Assembly (NCBI GenBank): GCA_019155205.2
Contig: JAHNZQ020003146.1
Coordinates: 1,773,263-1,837,262, forward strand
Reading direction: 5' to 3'
Source: Gracilaria vermiculophylla
Taxonomy: Eukaryota > Rhodophyta > Florideophyceae > Gracilariales > Gracilariaceae
DNA length: 64,000 bases
Under the pieces are notes generated by a model. The model made no database searches, had not been told where the DNA came from, and saw nothing but the letters and a program-made list of their open reading frames with translations. Position numbers and translations under genes: made by a program. Position 1 is the stretch's first letter, and each line of letters starts with the position of its first letter. Of the stretch, positions 60,075 to 64,000 are shown piece after piece.

Positions 60075-60773
60075 TACCCCCTTTCCTGAAGTGCACCACG
60101 TCCTCAAGGTGCATCTTCCGATTCCTTGATCCCCGGGGTGGCTCCTATCGGTTTTGAGGCAAGCGCGGCCTCCCGCGATTGGTACGATCTCTCCTGTAGG
60201 TGTTTCTTTATACCTTCATACTCCTGCGCGGCGTATTTCCGCGGGCTCACGTTTCATCCTCTGCGGTGTTTGCAGGCCTTGCTCCTCTTTTTCGGCGTAT
60301 TCTGCATATGCAAGCGCGCCAGTTGGCGGCGTGAGCTCCCGCGCACTCGAGGTCGTCGTGCGCGGTGCAGGCGTGCAATCTCCATGGCCAGAGCGTGGGT
60401 CAGTCTAGAGTGGACACCGACACCATTGAGGCACTTTCCACTCCGATTCTTTCGAGGTTTTTCATTCGAAAAACACCCACTTCATCGCGGTTGTTCTTTC
60501 AGTCTCCTTGAAGGTGCAAGTCTCATAGTTCTCTCGTCTGCATCCCTGTCGTCCTCCACTGGATATGAACATACTACTCGTTACGATGCTCCGTTTCTCG
60601 CACGATTCCGGTTGCCCGGCTTCTCCTCTAATTCCACGCTGGCGACTTGACGCGGCTCCCTTCTTGGTGGAACATATAACAACGGGTCGTTCCCCAAAGT
60701 GTGTCAAATATCTCTCCTGGGGTGCTACCACGCGTTCGGTCGCCATCCATCCAGCTTCAAACACCTTCGGCAT
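60020..60773 (-). pseudogene. Gypsy-A sense post-pol ORF (sORF), element 4 copy
   Basis: Starts at ATG 60773 in the CATG shared with the aORF start (60771-60774). It is open for 103 codons to 60462 (MPKVFEAGWMATERVV, ERPVVICSTKKGAASSRQRG, MFISSGGRQGCRRENYETC), then degraded. A one-base deletion near 60180 shifts the distal part. The CTSGKGVCSIVAPK block across the purine tract is still visible in the restored frame. The lower coordinate is approximate. Confidence 0.5.
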
Positions 60774-62445
60774 GTCTTATTCGACTCCGGCGCCTACATC
60801 TCCTTCGAATACTGAGGTGTACCACACCTCGACCGGTGCACCGTTCCGTCCAGGAGAGCATTTCGATCATCGCGCCACGGGGGTTTTCGTCCCGTTCCAC
60901 GACAGGCGCGTGAGTCTCCCGTGTCCCGTGGAGGACTACATTCACCACTTCGGCCCATATCTTCAGGCGACGCGATTCTGCGCCGTACCGGAGATTGCGT
61001 GGAACGACCAGAAGCGGAACCGGGTGGATGCCTATTGAAGTCACTGGCTCCACACTCCGGTGCATGGTGACAACGCTCCAACCACGGTGGGACACTGCGA
61101 TACCCCATATCTAAGGTGCGTTGAGGAATGAGAGGTCCAGGCGCGACTCCAGGTGCTGCTCCACAGGGAGAGCTCACATAAGAGAGCAGAGCGACCCTGA
61201 ACAATTGCCGACATGCGCTCTGCCTTCGCGGTGTTGCTCCTCGATCCCCCCTACGATCACCTCTATTGGCTTAACCGGAATCGAGGGTGGACCCACCTTG
61301 CGGATGAAAGTCGAGTACGTACCGCTTTCGGGTACTTCTATGGTTGGCATACCACGTACTTCCATGACATGCCTTCCGGACAGCGTCCGAAGTACTGGTT
61401 TAAGGTGATTGACTCCTGGAAGCACCAATGGGCATCCCTGTACCTCTGCGTGGCGACGCCCATGACCTTCGTGTACTACACCTCGAAGGTTCTGCATCCC
61501 CGTGACTCCCTAGGGTGGTTTGTCATGTCGGTTGCCTCGACGGAGTTACCGATCGGCACCCTGATGGCGTATCTCCAAGCGACGGACGAAGGTGTGACTT
61601 CCTATACCCGATACCCCGACGGCCGCCTCTACTGGGACTCGTCGTATCAGCCGACCGCTGGACGTTTGCTCCCTCGTCGGCGTCTATCATCCGGGTTCTA
61701 CGCTCCTTCGGTGTCCAAAACTTGGTTAAGGGCACCGCATGGAGTGAGTCCGAAGCTGAGACGCTGTTGGATTACAACCTCCAGGTGGCGTGGAATGACA
61801 CACCGGGCTTCCTCTGGTACGACTACGGCGAGGACAAGTTTCACCCCATCGTGAGGAGTCCAAACGGAGACGATGACAGGCACGTATATCCTGCCTTCCC
61901 CCGTCTGTCGCCGTCTCGGGTTCCTCAGGTGCCGCGGCGTCGAGTACCCGACTACGACCCTCAGATGGAGAGTCTGGCGTTCGATGCGCCCCGTCGGTTA
62001 CCGGCTCTGTCCCAGGATTTGTACGCGCCTCTTGAGGTGATAACACCGCGGTTCGCCGCAATGCAGAGTGCTCCCGACGTGGTGGCCGCCTTGTCTCCTA
62101 TGGAAGAGGACCAGATTGCTTCTGTCCCGGTAGCTTCGGCCCAGGTGGTGCAACCCCGACTGCGGAGCGTCCCTGTGCCTGTACGTCAGCCTCGCTTGCA
62201 GAGTGTTCCAGTTCCCGTAGCACCGACGTCTTCGGTATCACCGACTCCATCCCTGGTGTTACCGAACTCCACTGCGGAACCTGTGGAATCCCGTCGGGGA
62301 GCCCCTGTCCCAGCTGGGCCGCCGTCCGTGGCTCCTGCGGTGGCGGTTGTTGCGCCGTCGACAGAGGTGGCCACATCGGGTGCACCGTCGGGCAGAGTCT
62401 CCTCAGGGGCTCTGGAGGATGCCTTTCAAGCGTTGATGGCTCTTA
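60772..62445 (+). pseudogene. Gypsy-A antisense ORF (aORF), element 4 copy, 3'-truncated
   Basis: ATG 60772 to the deletion junction near 62445. In-frame stops at 61036-61038 and 61129-61131 and a one-base loss near 61668-61675 break it. The frame then runs open through the Pro-rich region. Clear blocks: EDYIHHFGPYLQATRFC, YDHLYWLNRNRGWTHLADE, KYWFKVIDSW, VAWNDTPGFLWYDYGEDK, PDYDPQMESL and QPRLRSVPVPVRQPRLQSVP. The helical C-terminus seen in elements 1-3 is lost to the deletion. The open frame passes the junction into antisense gag and ends at 62513. Confidence 0.72.
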
Positions 62446-63856
62446 TTGCCGGAATGAGTGTAGTACAAATCAATGCCTCTCGGGACAATCAAATCCTGCA
62501 AAGAGGTGGGTAGCCATGAGGGCTTGCAAATCGGACACTCCTGCAGGATCCTGCCCAGACGTACTAGGTAGAATACGAGGGTGTCTTTGTCCTATACGAT
62601 GCTTCTTGAGATGAGACGTATGAGAGAACAAGGGCATCTTGCTCTTCCTCAAGCGTGAGCTCGTCGACCTTCTTTGAGATGCTGGAGTTCAACGTCAGAA
62701 CGGATGCCCGCCGGGTCCTTCAGGCCGCCTGTTTTTCCGAAACGAAAGGGTGGCTGCGGCGAGGGGCACGGTTGATATCCCCATAAAATTCCGTGAAACA
62801 TGCAAGCTCGGTATAGGTGGTCTTCGAGTGCAATGTGAAGAGATTACACACCCTGGCACGGATCGAGGGAAGGAGTCCCTAGACCAACCACGATTTAAAC
62901 CGCCCTACCAAGTATACGTTCCCACACCAGAAGGCCTTCGCCCATAATTTTTGTGTGAACTCCGTCTGCGTAGTTCCCGTATTTAGCCTATAGAAGGTGA
63001 CTTCAGCGTCAAATTCGGCTATCACTTCATCCGTTGCGTACATTTTATTGAGGACATTCACCACCCCCGGGTTGGTCATGAAGCTCCCCGTTCCGAGATC
63101 ATCCACAATGTTGTTCTTACCCATGAGGCGCGGCTGAAAGAGCGAGTGCGCTTGACCTATGAGGTAGAACAAAAAGCTCCATACGGCGGCACCTTCATGG
63201 CAACTATTGGTATACCGCGCTGAACAGAAGCGTGTGAGAGAATAAAACACAGAGATGGGGTCTTCGCCTGAGAAGGAGTGCTTCTTCATTTGATTATCTA
63301 TGCGGCGCTGGATCCTTGTAAGTCGTTTCGCGAGCATCTGGTCGTCAAGAGGAGACCGATGATACAACCGGTAGGTATCATTAACCACTTTGGAGAAGAG
63401 GTTGTTAAGCGGGACGACCTTTCCGACCATTCTCATGTTCTCCTTAGGAGGCATACTGTCCTTCGAGCTCGAAATGTTTACGGATTCAGAGTCTGAGCTT
63501 CTCTTCGAACCGGTGCCTTGCTTTCTGCTTTTCTCCCTCCTTTTCTTTTCCCGTCCTTCCTCTAGATTTTCTGGGTGTCTGGTGATACCCCTGCTATCAC
63601 GATTCACCCGAATAGTATCTTGTCCTTCTTTTCTTGTGTAATGAACTTCGTGACCGGTATCCTGTCCTCCTCCGTGGAGCTACAGGTCCAGATGGTGCAC
63701 AGCAATATTCCTGAGACGTTCCCGTTTCTCTACGGAAGTATCCTTTCCTCCTCTGGCGTAGGGAGCGGTAGTATCCTGTTTTTATCTGCCCGGGATCACC
63801 TTAGGTGTTGAACTAGGGAGCCTCTCCTGTACGGAAGAATGGCATTGAAATGCAGC
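62446..63856 (-). pseudogene. Gypsy-A gag, element 4 copy
   Basis: Minus-strand gag from the nested LTR at 63857 to the deletion junction. The main frame is 63607-62879 with SDSESVNISSSKDSMPPKEN, VPLNNLFSKVVNDTYRLYH, EDPISVFYSLTRFCSARYTN, YATDEVIAEFDAEVTFYRLN and QKLWAKAFWCGNVYLVGR. The linker repeats are at 63640-63790. The N-terminal ~150 codons lie beyond the nested LTR. It is the only protein-coding sense gene left upstream of sORF in this copy. Confidence 0.8.
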
Positions 63857-64000
63857 TGTAGTACAGTGGCTCCTACGGAAATATGGTGGTTTGGCCTTAA
63901 GGCATAATATTCCTAAGGAGGGTTCGTAATTTATTAGCTGGGCCACGTGGTGCATAATTTTGCCCGCGTGCGCTACAGTATCCTTAAGGTACGGTAGAAT
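63857..64000 (+). repeat. Gypsy-A LTR, partial, nested in element 4 gag
   Basis: The first 144 bp of a forward-oriented LTR (TGTAGTACAGTGGCTCC) cutting gag at its ...AAF-coding position (left flank GCAGC). The window ends inside it, so solo LTR versus full element cannot be decided. Confidence 0.88.

Larger units (their letters stand above)
59521..64000 (-). mobile_element. Gypsy-A element 4, pol-deleted derivative (minus strand), runs off the window
   Basis: Reading leftward it has gag (63856 to about 62445), then directly the aORF C-terminal half on the plus strand, sORF, polypurine tract and 3' LTR 59521-60074. The whole pol region present in elements 1-3 (about 4.5 kb or more) is absent; the junction is near 62435-62450. 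The insertion lies in gag of relic K3 (left flank GGAAT). The 5' part of gag is interrupted by another LTR at 63857, and the 5' LTR is beyond the window. Confidence 0.85.

Noticed and set aside
60020..60773. sORF as an envelope-like gene
   Set aside because: No signal peptide, membrane segment or glycosylation-rich ectodomain; strongly basic soluble-looking sequence.
62440..62520. Intact CCHC zinc-knuckle at the gag end
   Set aside because: CPIC-like residues appear in several frames of elements 2-4, but spacing and frame disagree between copies.
1..64000. CRISPR arrays, bacterial operons, tRNA and rRNA genes
   Set aside because: No regularly spaced short repeats, no Shine-Dalgarno/operon layout, and no recognisable tRNA or rRNA cores were seen.

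Overview
This window is repetitive eukaryotic DNA made almost entirely of decayed transposable elements. I see no intact host gene, no tRNA or rRNA gene, no CRISPR array and no bacterial operon structure. The element types (chromodomain-bearing Ty3/Gypsy, Ty1/Copia and a Harbinger-type DNA transposon with a Myb-like partner) fit a fungus or fungus-like microbial eukaryote. The Copia polyprotein reads, from memory, like fungal copies, but the species cannot be named from this sequence.

The dominant family, called Gypsy-A here, has LTRs of about 552-563 bp (TGTAGTACAGTGG ... GACAGTACCACA). It occurs as four elements plus two nested LTRs. Element 1 (1681-9118, minus) lacks its gag end. Element 2 (24121-34889, minus) is complete, with a perfect 5-bp target duplication. 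Element 3 (41618-51778, plus) is complete but has an assembly gap in RT. Element 4 (59521 to window end, minus) has lost all of pol. A solo LTR lies at 27876-28429 and a partial LTR at 63857-64000. The sense-strand order is 5' LTR, gag, protease, RT, RNase H, integrase, chromodomain, then a ~2-kb region before the 3' LTR.

That extra region is the most interesting part. It holds a large antisense ORF (aORF, ~620 codons, proline-rich C-terminal half) in all four copies. It also holds a sense-strand ORF (sORF, ~254 codons, Arg-rich) that runs through the polypurine tract and ends inside the 3' LTR. In three copies the two start codons share one palindromic CATG. I recognise neither protein.

Other residents are: a Harbinger-type transposase fragment with a convergent Myb-like gene (327-1658); a Copia element (18015-35002) with 635-bp LTRs; three older, more AT-rich Gypsy relics, K1 (plus, ends by 35518, split by the Copia element), K2 (plus, 37.7-41.0 kb) and K3 (minus, 55.1-59.5 kb); and an unidentified repeat present twice (11757-12990, 52957-54110).

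The layout is a set of nested insertions. K1 is cut between integrase and chromodomain by Copia; Copia's 3' LTR is cut by Gypsy-A element 2; element 2's pol is cut by a solo Gypsy-A LTR. Likewise K3's gag is cut by element 4, whose gag is cut by another Gypsy-A LTR. Stretches without assigned features (9.1-11.8, 13.0-15.9, 35.7-37.4, 51.8-53.0 kb) are AT-richer, with only short ORFs.
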